A stretch of DNA of 35,475 nucleotides from Aporhodopirellula aestuarii (GCF_023701485.1 NZ_JAMQBK010000071.1:1-35475), one strand, 5' to 3'. Positions 8,897 to 17,771 are shown, counted from the first letter of the stretch. A program made the numbers and translations. Notes: generated from the sequence alone by a model not told the origin.

Positions 8897-8932
8897 CAGA
8901 TTGTTTTTGATTTGCAAAGAGATCGTGTGGCT

Positions 8933-8960
8933 TTGATGGGAACAGTTAAACTAGTAGATT
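8933..8960 (+). promoter_or_regulatory. Possible promoter of tatC
   Basis: TTGATG (8933-8938) and TAGATT (8955-8960) are separated by 16 bases; each matches 4 of 6 consensus positions. They lie about 90 bases upstream of the preferred tatC start and in the only AT-rich part of this gap. Confidence 0.35.
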
Positions 8961-9010
8961 CGTTAGACGATGATCTAGGCGAGCGGTGCAGAAATTTTAC
9001 CTTTTGCTCG

Positions 9011-9031
9011 CCCTCCCCCACTCTCCCTCCC
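9011..9031 (-). other. G-quadruplex-type motif in the tatC leader
   Basis: On the plus strand four C-runs (9011-9013, 9015-9019, 9025-9027, 9029-9031) are spaced by 1, 5 and 1 bases. On the minus strand this is four runs of at least three G with short loops, which fits the standard quadruplex pattern. It sits between the proposed tatC promoter and start codon, on the template strand. The plus-strand RNA would instead be a pyrimidine tract. Confidence 0.4.
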
Positions 9032-9051
9032 TTTTTTCGACAAAGACCGCC

Positions 9052-10212
9052 GTGGACGCCCTGGCTCGCCCCAAAGACGATCTGTTTGACAATTCGACCA
9101 TGACCGTCGGAGAACACCTCGAGGAACTCCGCGGTGCGTTGGTGAAGGCGATCATGTGGCTCGCCATCGGATTGGCTTTCGGCCTGTTGGTCGCCAATCG
9201 CGTGGTCCGGTACGTCCAGGAGCCGCTGAAAGAGGCGATTATCCAGTACAACGCCGACCGGGACCTGGCCCTGCTCGGCATTTCGAATACCGACGATCCT
9301 GCCACCAAACGGTTCCACCGGTTTTTGACGCAGAATGCGTTGGTGGCCGAGTTGGTTTATGCGTTGCCAACACCGCTGAGTCCGTCCGCGGCGGCCACGT
9401 TGGCGGCGGCAGACGCCGGGCAGGTCGGCGACGCGGAGGCGGAGGCTCCCGATGGGGATGTCGCGGCGGGTAAATCGAAGGAGGATGCGGCAACAGTCGC
9501 CGTAGAGGAGGCCGAGAAACTCGACGGGACGCGACGAATTGATACGGCGGATTTGATTTCAGCGATTGGTGCCGTGCCGGATCCGGACGCGATGGTTCCG
9601 ACGATTCAGTTTCGTCGTAGCGAGCGGGGTGTCAGTTCGCTCAAAGTCGAAGAGACGTTCATGATCTGGGTGAAAGCCGGTTTGATCGTCGGCGCGGTGT
9701 TGGCGTCACCGATGATTTTTTATCACCTGTGGAGTTTTGTGGCGGCCGGGTTGCACTCACATGAGCGGCGATACGTGTACATCTATCTGCCGTTCAGTGT
9801 GGTGTTGTTTGTGTCGGGCGTGGCGCTTGCGTTTTTCTTGGTGTTGCAATATGTGTTGAGCTTCCTGCTCGCCTTTAACAGCAGCATGGACGTGGCCGTG
9901 GAGCCTCGGTTGTCGTACTACGTGAACTTCGTTTTGATGCTGCCGCTGGGGTTTGGCGTCGCGTTTCAGTTGCCGCTCGTGATGCTGTTCTTGCAACGCA
10001 TCGATTTGATCCAGACGAAAGATTACATCAGCAGTTGGCGGATCGCGACGTTGGTGATTTTCATCATTTCGATGGTGGTCACGCCGGCGGATGTGACCAG
10101 CATGGTGGCATTGGCGATTCCGTTGATGCTGTTGTATTTTCTTGGGATCGGACTGTGTCTCTACATGCCGCGCGGACGCGGTTTGGGCAGCGGTGCGTAT
10201 GACCCCGCTTAG
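9052..10212 (+). CDS. tatC: Sec-independent protein translocase TatC with enlarged first periplasmic loop
   Basis: TatC is the multispanning inner-membrane receptor for twin-arginine signal peptides. The GTG at 9052 gives 386 residues; a GTG at 8986 would add 22 residues encoded by the pyrimidine tract, and an ATG at 9100 would begin at MTVGEHLEELR. The conserved N-terminal HLEELR is at 22-27, the first membrane segment at about 33-53, and the PMIFYHLWSFVAAGLHSHERR block carries Glu238, the equivalent of the signal-peptide-binding Glu103 of E. coli. Further membrane segments follow to about residue 370. Between membrane segments 1 and 2 (about 56-203) the protein has some 148 residues, where E. 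coli TatC has only about 30. The extra part is Ala/Glu/Asp-rich and probably exposed to the periplasm. The next gene starts 15 bases after the stop. No tatA is in the window. Confidence 0.93.
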   Translation: MDALARPKDDLFDNSTMTVGEHLEELRGALVKAIMWLAIGLAFGLLVANRVVRYVQEPLKEAIIQYNADRDLALLGISNTDDPATKRFHRFLTQNALVAELVYALPTPLSPSAAATLAAADAGQVGDAEAEAPDGDVAAGKSKEDAATVAVEEAEKLDGTRRIDTADLISAIGAVPDPDAMVPTIQFRRSERGVSSLKVEETFMIWVKAGLIVGAVLASPMIFYHLWSFVAAGLHSHERRYVYIYLPFSVVLFVSGVALAFFLVLQYVLSFLLAFNSSMDVAVEPRLSYYVNFVLMLPLGFGVAFQLPLVMLFLQRIDLIQTKDYISSWRIATLVIFIISMVVTPADVTSMVALAIPLMLLYFLGIGLCLYMPRGRGLGSGAYDPA

Positions 10213-10227
10213 ACGGATGATCCCCTG

Positions 10228-10692
10228 ATGCCGCACCGCATCCGACTTCGCAAGCCGTGGACCCGTCACGACCGCTTGTGCACCGACACGAATGAAACGT
10301 CATGCTCGCGTCAGGTGGATGTGCCCGATACCGGGGACCCCGACACCGGGGATCCAGAAAAGCGAAGCGTTGCATCGAGCGATGCGGTGCACCGGGCCGA
10401 TTATTGTCGGCGATTTAATCGACCCAGTGGGTTGCACGCGGGCGAACGGGTGGAACTCGAGGTGGGCGCGGTGAGCGGCCGGCTTGATGATGTGAGGATC
10501 AACAGCCGTTCGATTTTCAATGACGGTGAGTCAACCAGGGTTCACGACGAGAAGGGGCGTGAGTCCGTTCGCTTTGATCTAACCGATCGCTTGGCCGACC
10601 ACAACGAGCTGGAGATCCGGCTTCTTTGCGACGGGGAGGCTCCCCGTTTGGTCGGCGCGGTGAACCTGTGGATACTCGACGACCGGTCGTGA
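10228..10692 (+). CDS. Hypothetical protein, small beta-sandwich-like
   Basis: I do not recognise this 154-residue protein. It starts 15 bases after the tatC stop and is probably cotranscribed with it. The first 50 residues are basic and low in structure and include a duplicated DTGDP motif. Residues about 68-145 form a strand-rich region (ERVELEVGAVSGRLDDVRIN, then VRFDLTDRL, ELEIRLL) that resembles the way jelly-roll domains of GH2-like proteins are built; this is only a visual resemblance. It has no signal peptide and no membrane segment. It is convergent with the NYN-domain gene, with one base between the two stop codons. Confidence 0.5.
   Translation: MPHRIRLRKPWTRHDRLCTDTNETSCSRQVDVPDTGDPDTGDPEKRSVASSDAVHRADYCRRFNRPSGLHAGERVELEVGAVSGRLDDVRINSRSIFNDGESTRVHDEKGRESVRFDLTDRLADHNELEIRLLCDGEAPRLVGAVNLWILDDRS
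10326..10355. repeat. 15-bp tandem duplication inside the tatC-downstream gene
   Basis: Two adjacent 15-bp units (10326-10340 and 10341-10355) differ at two positions and encode the repeated residues DTGDP. The differences suggest it is not brand new. Its multiple-of-three length keeps the frame. Confidence 0.7.
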
Positions 10693-10693
10693 T

Positions 10694-11284
10694 TTATTGG
10701 TATTTGCGGATCAGTTCGTCGAGATCTGCGTCGCTGAGCATGGAGTCGATCTGACGATCGACCGGTTCTTTTTCTTTTGGCCGCCGTGGTGGCATCGGTG
10801 GTGGGGGTACCGTTGAACTTTCGGTGGGTGCGGACGCCTTGGTGGTACGTTTTCGTTTCGGATAGCGCGCCAGTAGCACGTGCCCGTCGAGCAGTTGGTC
10901 GAGCCAGGTATCGGAGTCGAACGCGGTGGCACGTTTGCGACGGGCGGCAGTCTGCACGCGATGGTCGGATGAAACGACAGTAAGAAGTTTGGGTGTCGGA
11001 TGCAGGGCGATGATCTCTTCGAGCAGGTCGTCGGCCTCGGAATACTCGACGGCGAAACGCACATCGATCCCTTGATGGTCGTAGCGGTCGGGGAGATGAG
11101 GCGGCGCGTCTTTGGCGTCGAAGATCACACAGGTACGGGATCGGACCGTCTCATCGAGATGTTCGACAAGCCGATCGAGCAAAAGCTGACGCTCTTTGGC
11201 TAGCCAGTCAGCCGTCGCCCCCCGCGCCGGCGCAGCGACGGGGGCGATGATGTTGTAACCGTCAATCAGGAGTACGACGGACAC
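10694..11284 (-). CDS. NYN-domain RNase-like protein (YacP/Rae1 family)
   Basis: The GTG at 11284 gives 196 residues beginning SVVLLIDGYNII; the longer frame to a TTG at 11371 adds a Cys-rich stretch unlike the family. The N-terminal strand with Asp8 and the DGYN motif, the acidic pair in EYSEADDLLEEII and the VVSSDHRV motif mark a PIN-like NYN (YacP) domain over about residues 3-150. In Bacillus the YacP family member Rae1 is an A-site mRNA endonuclease on ribosomes, so an RNA-cleaving role is likely. The C-terminal tail (about 150-196) is rich in Pro, Lys and Arg and ends in a short acidic helix, LSDADLDELIRKYQ, which may bind a partner. It sits alone between convergent and divergent neighbours. 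Confidence 0.82.
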   Translation of the reverse strand: MSVVLLIDGYNIIAPVAAPARGATADWLAKERQLLLDRLVEHLDETVRSRTCVIFDAKDAPPHLPDRYDHQGIDVRFAVEYSEADDLLEEIIALHPTPKLLTVVSSDHRVQTAARRKRATAFDSDTWLDQLLDGHVLLARYPKRKRTTKASAPTESSTVPPPPMPPRRPKEKEPVDRQIDSMLSDADLDELIRKYQ

Positions 11285-11340
11285 GACCCATGGGCTCCTG
11301 GCGAAAAGGTGACATGAACGTGCACAGCAATGAAACCGCC

Positions 11341-11371
11341 ATAATAGCAGCAATCCACAGAATCGTGACAA
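11341..11371 (-). promoter_or_regulatory. Possible promoter of the NYN-domain gene
   Basis: On the minus strand TTGTCA (11371-11366, 5 of 6) and TATTAT (11346-11341, 5 of 6) are separated by 19 bases, slightly more than ideal. They lie about 60 bases upstream of the GTG start at 11284. Confidence 0.35.
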
Positions 11372-11480
11372 AGCATCATCAGAGGGGCGAATTGGGGAAC
11401 CCTACCGCGCCGTGACGATGAATCTTGCGTGTGTGTGAAACTGTCGCCCGCCGCCTGTCACGTTTGCTGGAACGCTTGAA

Positions 11481-11771
11481 ATGGAAATGAATCGCAACCG
11501 TTACTTTCTCATCGGGGTACTACTGCTCTTATTGGGTTCGCAGTTTCGCATGATCGATTCGTTCGTATTGAATGAGCCCACCACGCGAGCGTTGGCAGAC
11601 ATGTCTCGTAAGTCTTCGCCAACGACCAGTGAAAGCTTTAGTAGCTTCCTGATGCAGGTGCATCCGAAGCCCACCAAACGGGTTCATCCCCCACGTTGGC
11701 TCGGGTTGGCCATGATTGCCGTTGGCAGTGTCGTGAGCCTCCATGCATTGGCGATTCCTCGCAATGATTGA
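11481..11771 (+). CDS. Small membrane protein of unknown function
   Basis: The product has 96 residues with two hydrophobic segments, at about 8-20 (LIGVLLLLLGSQF) and 73-90 (WLGLAMIAVGSVVSLHAL), and a roughly 50-residue Ser/Thr/Pro-rich part between them. It would sit in the inner membrane with the middle part on one side. Its last codons overlap the start of the next gene by 8 bases (ATGATTGA), so the two are probably translated together. No family is recognised; the coupling and the membrane segments support it as a real gene. Confidence 0.55.
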   Translation: MEMNRNRYFLIGVLLLLLGSQFRMIDSFVLNEPTTRALADMSRKSSPTTSESFSSFLMQVHPKPTKRVHPPRWLGLAMIAVGSVVSLHALAIPRND

Positions 11772-12408
11772 TTCCCGATCGCTGCGTTCGTTCGTTTTGG
11801 TCGCGGGGATTGTCCCCGCTAGCGTCTTAGCGGGGGCGTTCGTCAGGACCGACAATGTGATGGCACAGTTTGCGGGCAGTGCAAACGCGACGCCTTGGTC
11901 GGGCCGGCCGGGGGCGAGTGAAGAAAGTGATCACCCGACACCGATCAAACGTGCGGTCCAAATCGTTTTGCGCGAAGGGACGTATGTCGGGCCGGTGCGC
12001 GGCCGATTTGTGGTTCACGGCCAGCGGTGGAGCTTCCTAGCCGAATCGCAGGCCTCGCCAACCGAGCAGGGGAAAACAGAATGGCTCGAAGGTGGCTTGG
12101 CTCGGGAAATTCTTACCGAACAAGACACCTTGCTGGCCCGTCAACGCAGCACAACGGATAGTGAAACGCTGCAGGGACTTAACGCTCGTGGTCCTCAATC
12201 ACATCGTGGAGGCGTGACCGCTCCCACATTTGACTCGATGATCGTGATCGAGAATCTGATGCTCGATCGAATCGTCCGGGCGATTAAAGAAGATCCGGAA
12301 GACGACTACTGGACGATCACCGCAACGGTTACCGAGTTTCAAGATGAGAATCGTCTAGTGCTCTTGACCGTCACGCGAGCTCGCAAGAATCGTGGATCGG
12401 TCAACTAA
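11764..12408 (+). CDS. Exported protein of unknown function
   Basis: The ATG at 11764 gives 214 residues. It overlaps the stop of the small membrane protein gene; an in-frame ATG at 11743 would add seven residues and lengthen the overlap. An N-terminal hydrophobic run (SFVLVAGIVPASVLAGAFV) looks like a signal peptide or anchor. The rest is soluble and divides into a strand-rich part (AVQIVLREGTYVGPVRGRFVVHGQRWSFL), a helical middle and a C-terminal strand-rich part (WTITATVTEFQDENRLVLLTVTRA). I recognise no domain. Two mutually exclusive hairpins lie over the signal-sequence codons (separate entry). It is convergent with the BBP7-like gene, with a strong hairpin between the two. Confidence 0.6.
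   Translation: MIDSRSLRSFVLVAGIVPASVLAGAFVRTDNVMAQFAGSANATPWSGRPGASEESDHPTPIKRAVQIVLREGTYVGPVRGRFVVHGQRWSFLAESQASPTEQGKTEWLEGGLAREILTEQDTLLARQRSTTDSETLQGLNARGPQSHRGGVTAPTFDSMIVIENLMLDRIVRAIKEDPEDDYWTITATVTEFQDENRLVLLTVTRARKNRGSVN
11803..11835 (+). other. Two mutually exclusive hairpins early in a coding region
   Basis: GCGGGGA (11803-11809) can pair with TCCCCGC (11813-11819). The overlapping segment CCCCGCTA (11814-11821) can instead pair with TAGCGGGG (11828-11835). Both stems are perfect (7 and 8 bp), lie 40-70 bases after the start codon, and compete for the same middle strand. Confidence 0.5.
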
Positions 12409-12439
12409 GAATCTCGTCAAAGGTCATTTGGAATCGCGT

Positions 12440-12478
12440 CGCCATCGTCCGACTCTTTGCATTGGTCGGACGATGGCG
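12440..12478. terminator. 14-bp perfect hairpin between convergent genes
   Basis: CGCCATCGTCCGAC (12440-12453) pairs perfectly with 12465-12478 around an 11-nt loop. It occupies most of the 88-bp gap between the exported-protein gene and the BBP7-like gene and can serve both. No T-run follows on either strand. Confidence 0.7.
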
Positions 12479-12496
12479 TTCCTCCGCCCTTGATTC

Positions 12497-13738
12497 TTAG
12501 CGGTTCAGTTCGATGCCGAACGTGTAGCCGACTGCGACATAACTTTGGCTGCGGTCGCCGGTGTCGATAGATGGTGTGAGTAGACCACCGGTTTGCTCGG
12601 TCAGGTTTCGGCTCGATCGCCACACACCCGTTGCCAAGTCGATGAGCTGCATACCGCAACGAACATTGATCATCTTGGTGAGTTGATAGCCGATCTCAGC
12701 TCGGGCATCAAATCCGATCATGAACTCTTCATTTTGAAGGAACTGAGCGGGAGTCGTCACCGTGATGTTGGAGTCGACCTCCGAACCAGTGGTGTTGCCG
12801 TCGTAGACAGTGGTCGTTTCCACTCTACGGCTGGAGTAGGTTTGTAGGTTGATCCCGGTAAAGGCACGGAATTCAGCCGAGTAACAGAACCGTTCTTGAT
12901 ACTTGAAGTACCGGAAACCTGCCTGCAGCGTGTAGATGTTATTATCGATCTCAGCAGCACTTTCTTCGAGTATTTCTGTGTTGGAATAGTCGATGTCGAC
13001 CGTGCTGATAAGCGGGATGATGTACGGTGAGTTACCGAATCCGACGCCGTCTTCGAGCGGTCGTTTGTAGACACGCAACGAAGAGCCATCTTCTGCGGTG
13101 ACGACCCGAAGCCCCAACATCGGCTCAAGGATTCCACCGTAATGGTACGGTTCCATACGCCATGTCTTGCTGAGTTCGTAGCTCCGCATCGTCATGTCAT
13201 TGAGTGTCAGACCGACGTCGTAAAAGCGTCTCGAGAATCCAAACACGTTGCCGTCTTCCGGGAAAACCGGGAGTCCGAAACGGGTATCACCCAACGCATA
13301 GGTCGGCTCCCCGTTGAGGTCATTCTCGTTGAGGCGGTTCAGACGATCGACACGAACTCCGTCGAAGGCACCGGCTGAGTTCTCGATGAACGAGAATAGC
13401 ATCCCGGTATCGGCGTCGGGACGCATGTAGCCGATTTCGTAACGGTGGCCACCACCGGGATCGAGCTGGTTGCCATCGTCAAGATCATCGTCTTGGTTCG
13501 GACGAGATCCATAAAGATGAATCCGATCGTACGTCGAAAACCACCCGACGTGAGCCCGTTTTTTGGGCTTCATGTCTAGGATGTCCGCATCGTAAATCGG
13601 CTCGAACCAGTTGAAGTCTGGATCAAACGCGAACGGGTCCGCGGGCGGCAAATCGTGATCTTTTGCCGATGCGTTGACGCCTCCGGTTATCAATACCAGC
13701 AACATCGCCAATTTCGTCGTCAGCTTCCGTACCGACAT
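12497..13738 (-). CDS. BBP7-like outer-membrane beta-barrel protein
   Basis: The product has 413 residues with an N-terminal signal peptide (cleavage near NASAKD). The mature protein is built of many amphipathic strands separated by Asp/Asn/Gly-rich turns. Short conserved elements such as GHRYEIGYMRP, GGILEPMLGLR, GFRYFKYQERF and the C-terminal YVAVGYTFGIELNR are typical of the planctomycete BBP7 family (PF07585). The C-terminal strand ends NR rather than Phe. It would sit in the outer membrane; the cargo or ligand is unknown. The gene is divergent from rho across about 700 bp and carries its own 5' region with a stem-loop at 13885-13914. The start at 13738 is an ATG with no Shine-Dalgarno at the usual distance. 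Confidence 0.75.
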   Translation of the reverse strand: MSVRKLTTKLAMLLVLITGGVNASAKDHDLPPADPFAFDPDFNWFEPIYDADILDMKPKKRAHVGWFSTYDRIHLYGSRPNQDDDLDDGNQLDPGGGHRYEIGYMRPDADTGMLFSFIENSAGAFDGVRVDRLNRLNENDLNGEPTYALGDTRFGLPVFPEDGNVFGFSRRFYDVGLTLNDMTMRSYELSKTWRMEPYHYGGILEPMLGLRVVTAEDGSSLRVYKRPLEDGVGFGNSPYIIPLISTVDIDYSNTEILEESAAEIDNNIYTLQAGFRYFKYQERFCYSAEFRAFTGINLQTYSSRRVETTTVYDGNTTGSEVDSNITVTTPAQFLQNEEFMIGFDARAEIGYQLTKMINVRCGMQLIDLATGVWRSSRNLTEQTGGLLTPSIDTGDRSQSYVAVGYTFGIELNR

Positions 13739-13884
13739 CGTTATTCCACCGTCATGCTAGGAGTTGCTGCCAGCGCCCTGAGAATCAATCGCGGTCGATC
13801 CGTCAACGTTCAAAACGTCGCCAAATCTAACGAGCTCGAATCCTCCCCGCGTGGCTGCGGGTCGCTTGAATCTGCCTGTGACTT

Positions 13885-13914
13885 CCCAAGCACACCACTG
13901 CTGGTGACCTTGGG
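13885..13914. other. Stem-loop upstream of the BBP7-like gene
   Basis: CCCAAG/CTTGGG forms a 6-bp outer stem, a 2x2 internal mismatch follows, and CACCA/TGGTG forms a 5-bp inner stem around a CTGC loop. It lies about 150 bases upstream of the BBP7-like start. It could be a 5'-UTR structure of that gene, an operator, or a terminator remnant. Confidence 0.4.
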
Positions 13915-14276
13915 ATATCAGGTTGTACCGGTAGTATCGGTCGCAAGGTCGGCTGAGGCTTAACCGGATTACGAGATGAAACGGCAAATCCGCCAAAAAC
14001 CTTAGAAGCCGGAGTTTTGGGGTTGTCTACCTATCTTCTCAAATCGTTAGCGTTTTCTCAGCATTCAAACTCGGTGTGGGACCGCGCGGCTGATGCCGTT
14101 CCACTAAGTTTGTTAGCGGCCGGACGCGAGCCCTGCCGGTTCAGGCAATCCCCCAGTTCACGTCAGATGAAGCGTCTGCATTTTCCCGTGAGACGGGAGT
14201 CATAGCCTTTGGGAAGCCGACAGACCCCCCGTAATGGCGTTTGCCTTTCCGCTCGCTGGACAATCTGAAAACAAGG

Positions 14277-14305
14277 CTGACAACCCTCACCGAGTTGGCT
14301 ACACT
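14277..14305 (+). promoter_or_regulatory. Sigma-70-type promoter of rho
   Basis: CTGACA (14277-14282, 5 of 6 to TTGACA) and TACACT (14300-14305, 4 of 6) are separated by exactly 17 bases. Transcription would begin near 14312, giving a leader of about 125 nt and placing the hairpin at 14314-14349 at the very 5' end of the mRNA. Confidence 0.5.
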
Positions 14306-14313
14306 ATCAAACT

Positions 14314-14349
14314 GTTCAGTTCATTGGTCCTTCCGGGACCAGCCTGAAC
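14314..14349 (+). promoter_or_regulatory. Stem-loop at the 5' end of the rho leader, with C-rich region after it
   Basis: GTTCAG (14314-14319) pairs with CTGAAC (14344-14349), and inside it TGGTCC (14325-14330) pairs with GGACCA (14336-14341) around a 5-nt loop; an asymmetric internal loop separates the two stems. The 88 bases between this structure and the ATG are rich in C and T and poor in G, with many YC dinucleotides, as in Rho utilisation sites. Autogenous control of rho through its leader is known in E. coli; here it is inference. Confidence 0.4.
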
Positions 14350-14437
14350 CCCTCCTCGACGCTTCGTGTCTTATCCACAAACGAGCCGTCGAACACGCTC
14401 CTCTCTTCTCGCCCACCACCGACCGGTTCTCCTTATC

Positions 14438-15910
<1,473 letters not shown>

Positions 15911-15927
15911 CTCGAGGTTCGCGGAGC

Positions 15928-15968
15928 AAGTCGCCGAGAATCGAGCGTGACCCGCGACAGGGCGACTT
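15928..15968. terminator. Hairpin between rho and the convergent methyltransferase gene
   Basis: AAGTCGCC (15928-15935) pairs perfectly with GGCGACTT (15961-15968) around a 25-nt GC-rich loop. It fills part of the 104-bp convergent gap; no T-run follows. Confidence 0.45.
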
Positions 15969-16014
15969 AGTTGGCATTCGCCATTCAAGACTATTGAAGC
16001 AAGCCGGACGCGTC

Positions 16015-16890
16015 TCAGTCGGTCTGTCGTCGAAAGACGAATTCGTTGCATCCCCAACCCGCCCCGACGGTGCGGAGATTTTCGAGTACGAAACCTCGGC
16101 GTCGGAGTGGGAGGATGATCGCTTCCGGACTGGCGACTTCAAAGGGAAGTCCACCGATCCAGTCAACCCAATCGTGCCAAACACTCATTCCGCGATCGCT
16201 GCGTTTGCTTCGCCAATCGGCAAACGGGAGCGGGTTTCGGCCCCGGGCCAAACGGGCGACCGCAAACTTGAGTTCATAGATGCCCGCAACTGCGGCAACG
16301 TAAACGGGACGCACGAACGAAGGCAGGAAGTGATAACCGCGTTTGATCGCGTGCCAACGTCGGCTGCCTCCGCCCTGGTCGTTGTAGATCGCGATCGCAA
16401 GCCATCCGCCTGGGCCGACTCGTTCAGCCGCCCGTTTGATCGCTTCGTTCATCTTCCCGGTGTGATGAAGCACGCCCCAGCTATATACGATGTCAAAGGT
16501 GCCCAGCGATTTCATGGCGGCTGTGTCGAGTACCGAGACGTGATGCACGTCCCACGTGGGTGCGGAGGCGGCTTCCAGATCGGATCCCAGCGACGCGTGG
16601 AAGTGATCCCGGAGCGTCCGAGTGCATTCGAAGCTTTCTCGGTCGATGTCCACCGACACGACCGAAGCCCCAAGCGAGATGGCGGCGAGTGAAAATAGCC
16701 CGCTGCCCGAACCGATGTCGAGAAACCGTTTGCCCGCGAGCGGTTGGGGTTGGCCAGCGTCGAGCAGCAAGAGGCCGCGGAGGGAGGCCACGGCTTGATC
16801 GATCCTGTCGGCGTCGACTTGTTTCAAGAACGCCGACCAGTTTTTGCCGAACGCGAATCGGGCTTCGCTGGGATCGACGTCTTCGACCAC
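16015..16890 (-). CDS. SAM-dependent class I methyltransferase
   Basis: The GTG at 16890 gives 291 residues and overlaps the purQ stop by one base (TAGTG), a typical coupling; another GTG at 16902 would lengthen the overlap. Motif I of the Rossmann-like fold is FLDIGSGSGLFSL, the acidic end of strand 2 is VVSVDID, and VYSWGVLHHTG matches the post-motif region of Methyltransf_11/12-type enzymes. The substrate cannot be told; the C-terminal 100 residues, with a basic stretch (ARLARGRNPLPFADWRSKRSDRG), are not diagnostic. The order nadB-purQ-methyltransferase on one strand suggests one transcript, but a joint role is not evident. Confidence 0.8.
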   Translation of the reverse strand: MVEDVDPSEARFAFGKNWSAFLKQVDADRIDQAVASLRGLLLLDAGQPQPLAGKRFLDIGSGSGLFSLAAISLGASVVSVDIDRESFECTRTLRDHFHASLGSDLEAASAPTWDVHHVSVLDTAAMKSLGTFDIVYSWGVLHHTGKMNEAIKRAAERVGPGGWLAIAIYNDQGGGSRRWHAIKRGYHFLPSFVRPVYVAAVAGIYELKFAVARLARGRNPLPFADWRSKRSDRGMSVWHDWVDWIGGLPFEVASPEAIILPLRRRGFVLENLRTVGAGWGCNEFVFRRQTD

Positions 16891-17771
16891 TACGCGAACC
16901 ACTGCACGGCGTTGCGGAACATCTGCAGTCCGTCGCCATGCTCGGGCTGAGTTTTGCGACGTGTCCAGAATGGGTGCTGAGTCGCATCGATGTGGCGTTC
17001 AGGGTGCGGCATCAGTCCGAAGACACGGCCCGAGGCGTCGCATACACCGGCGACGTTGGCGTCACCGCCATTGGGGTTGGTGGGAAAAGGTAGCGTTTCG
17101 GATTCAATCTGGCCGCTGGAGTCACAATAGCGAAGGGCGAGTCGACCGGCGGCGCGGAGTTGTTCCAACGCGTCGGCGTCACGGGCGACAAATTTGCCTT
17201 CGGCGTGTGCCATCGGCAAGAACATTTGGTCAATGTCTTTGAGGAAAACGCAGGGAGTTTTATCGACAGCCAAGTGCACCCATCGATCTTCGAAACGCCC
17301 GTGATTGTTCCACGTCAGGGTTGCCGGCGGCACGTCGAACGAAGACCAGTCGCTTTCCCCATCCCAGGATTGGTCGCTGGGGCTGGCAACGGAATCTTCG
17401 TCACCCCGAACGCTCGCCATTTGCGGAGTTTGGATGCCCGTCGTCAGGACGCCCAATCGCATCAGGACTTGCATGCCATTACAGATTCCCAGCACAAGGT
17501 TGTCGCCGCTGTCCACGAAATGATGAATCATGTCGTCGAGGTGGTGTCGCATGCGGGTGGCGAGAATTCGACCTGCGGCGATGTCGTCCCCGTAACTGAA
17601 ACCGCCGGGAATGCACAGGATTTGATATCGTTTGTGCAGTGCGGGATTTTCGCTCAACCGTCCGACGTGGATCCGCTCCGCCGTCGCTCCGGCGAGTTCG
17701 AACGCGTGGGCGGTTTCGACATCACAGTTGGTGCCGGGGGCGCGAAGAACGAGAACGCGTGGAGCAGCCAT
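16890..17771 (-). CDS. purQ: Phosphoribosylformylglycinamidine synthase, glutaminase subunit
   Basis: PurQ supplies ammonia from glutamine to PurL for the fourth step of purine synthesis (FGAR to FGAM). The protein has 293 residues and shows the class I amidotransferase signatures: GTNCDVETAHAFELAGA at the N-terminus, IPGGFSYGDDIAAGRI, the nucleophile Cys97 in GICNGMQ, and the catalytic His256 and Glu258 in MPHPERH. It is longer than Bacillus PurQ (about 227) and contains an insertion with acidic, Ser-rich residues near 120-145 (RGDEDSVASPSDQSWDGESD). It starts at an ATG with no Shine-Dalgarno; the upstream 50 bases are C/T-rich. It follows nadB by 74 bases and overlaps the methyltransferase gene downstream. 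Confidence 0.94.
   Translation of the reverse strand: MAAPRVLVLRAPGTNCDVETAHAFELAGATAERIHVGRLSENPALHKRYQILCIPGGFSYGDDIAAGRILATRMRHHLDDMIHHFVDSGDNLVLGICNGMQVLMRLGVLTTGIQTPQMASVRGDEDSVASPSDQSWDGESDWSSFDVPPATLTWNNHGRFEDRWVHLAVDKTPCVFLKDIDQMFLPMAHAEGKFVARDADALEQLRAAGRLALRYCDSSGQIESETLPFPTNPNGGDANVAGVCDASGRVFGLMPHPERHIDATQHPFWTRRKTQPEHGDGLQMFRNAVQWFA

Larger units (their letters stand above)
13739..14437. other. Divergent region between the BBP7-like gene and rho
   Basis: No convincing gene is seen in these 699 bases; short frames on both strands lack homology-like features. The plus-strand end holds the rho promoter and leader hairpin (separate entries). The part nearest the BBP7-like gene has a hairpin at 13885-13914. 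A small perfect hairpin (CCCGT/ACGGG) is at 14185-14197. From about 14340 to the rho ATG the plus strand is C-rich and G-poor. I found no good promoter for the BBP7-like gene. Confidence 0.5.
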
